A stretch of 5,321 bases of DNA. Origin: an uncultured Chitinophagaceae bacterium. Its GTDB lineage: Bacteria; Bacteroidota; Bacteroidia; Chitinophagales; Chitinophagaceae. Below are positions 5,005 through 5,321 of this stretch, piece after piece (the first letter of the stretch is position 1; the number at the start of each line of letters is the position of its first letter). The translations under genes and the position numbers were made by a program. The stretch is taken from NCBI GenBank assembly GCA_903841915.1, contig CAIMKO010000351.1, positions 1 to 5,321 of the forward strand. Reading direction: 5' to 3'. The notes under the pieces are model-generated. The model worked only from the letters and a program-made list of their open reading frames with translations. It was not told the DNA's origin and ran no database searches.

Positions 5005-5321
5005 ATGAATCCCAATGCACCTTTAGCCGAAAGAATGCGCCCCAATACTTTGGACGAATTGGCTGGGCAGGAACATCTCACCGGCAAAGGGAGTATTTTG
5101 CGCAAAGCAATAGAACAAGGAAACATTCCTTCGATGATATTGTGGGGGCCACCCGGTGTTGGCAAAACCACCATTGCCAATATTATTGCAAATACATTAT
5201 CGGTTCCATATTTTCAATTGAGTGCCATCAGTAGCGGTGTGAAAGATGTTCGTGAAGTAATTGAAGATGCAAAACAAACTTCAAAAGCTATTTTATTCAT
5301 TGATGAAATTCATCGTTTCAA
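5005..5321 (+). CDS. rarA: replication-associated recombination protein A, AAA+ ATPase (5' part)
   Basis: The first 105 codons of an AAA+ ATPase of the RarA/MgsA/WRNIP1 family; the frame is open to the window end, so about a quarter of the usual 420-450 residues is visible. It starts MNPNAPLAERMRPNTLDEL, the family's opening LAxRMRPxxLxE pattern, then GQEHLTGKGSILRKAIE (21-37), the Walker A GPPGVGKT (48-55), SAISSGVKDVREVIEDA (73-89) and the Walker B ILFIDEIHRF (96-105). RarA is a cytoplasmic, tetrameric ATPase related to clamp-loader subunits and RuvB that acts at stalled replication forks. The SSGVKD segment and the IHRF after Walker B separate it from RuvB and DnaX. The ATG at 5005 is the first in frame that yields the family N-terminus. 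There is no evident functional link to the amidoligase operon. Confidence 0.93.
   Translation, partial: MNPNAPLAERMRPNTLDELAGQEHLTGKGSILRKAIEQGNIPSMILWGPPGVGKTTIANIIANTLSVPYFQLSAISSGVKDVREVIEDAKQTSKAILFIDEIHRF

Noticed and set aside
4956..5180. Minus-strand open frame of 74 codons
   Set aside because: It is antisense to the Walker A region of rarA, whose plus-strand reading matches the family closely; a shadow frame.

Overview
The window looks like chromosomal DNA of a Bacteroidota bacterium, probably a Chitinophagaceae-like member. The genes are moderately AT-rich and lack Shine-Dalgarno sequences before their starts. A TAnnTTTG-type -7 box is present, and the gene content fits: a PadR regulator followed by a small gene, the ATP-grasp / alpha-E / transglutaminase trio, and a 'four helix bundle' (23S rRNA IVP family) gene. 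The taxonomic call is inference from style and content; there is no rRNA here to confirm it.

Layout. On the minus strand at the left edge lie a PadR-family repressor (48-380) and, one base after its stop, the first 15 codons of a second gene that leaves the window (1-46). A 141-bp divergent spacer (381-521) holds three copies of an 8-bp box (ATACATAA) that could be a PadR operator, a candidate -7 element for padR, and a hairpin followed by a T-run directly before the next start codon. On the plus strand runs an operon: a circularly permuted ATP-grasp protein (522-1994), an alpha-E (DUF403) protein (2480-3421) and a transglutaminase-like cysteine protease/amidase (3431-4387). These three families are a known conserved set, proposed to make or attach a peptide-like modification and often found with the Anbu proteasome-like peptidase, which is not seen here. 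After them come a four-helix membrane protein of unknown function (4471-4977) and the 5' end of rarA/mgsA, an AAA+ replication-recombination ATPase (5005 to the window edge).

The most notable feature is an insert of about 480 bp (about 1994-2473) between the ATP-grasp and alpha-E genes. It carries a four-helix-bundle/IVP gene (2025-2429) flanked by nearly perfect inverted repeats of 31 and 33 bp, each built of 9-bp units ending in GTTTAA. Removing the insert leaves the ATP-grasp stop and the alpha-E start only about 6 bp apart, as expected of the ancestral operon. In the mRNA the arms would pair and loop out the whole IVP gene, much as the intervening sequences in some bacterial 23S rRNA genes do. 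This suggests a small mobile, RNA-structure-based element that has settled in a protein-coding operon.
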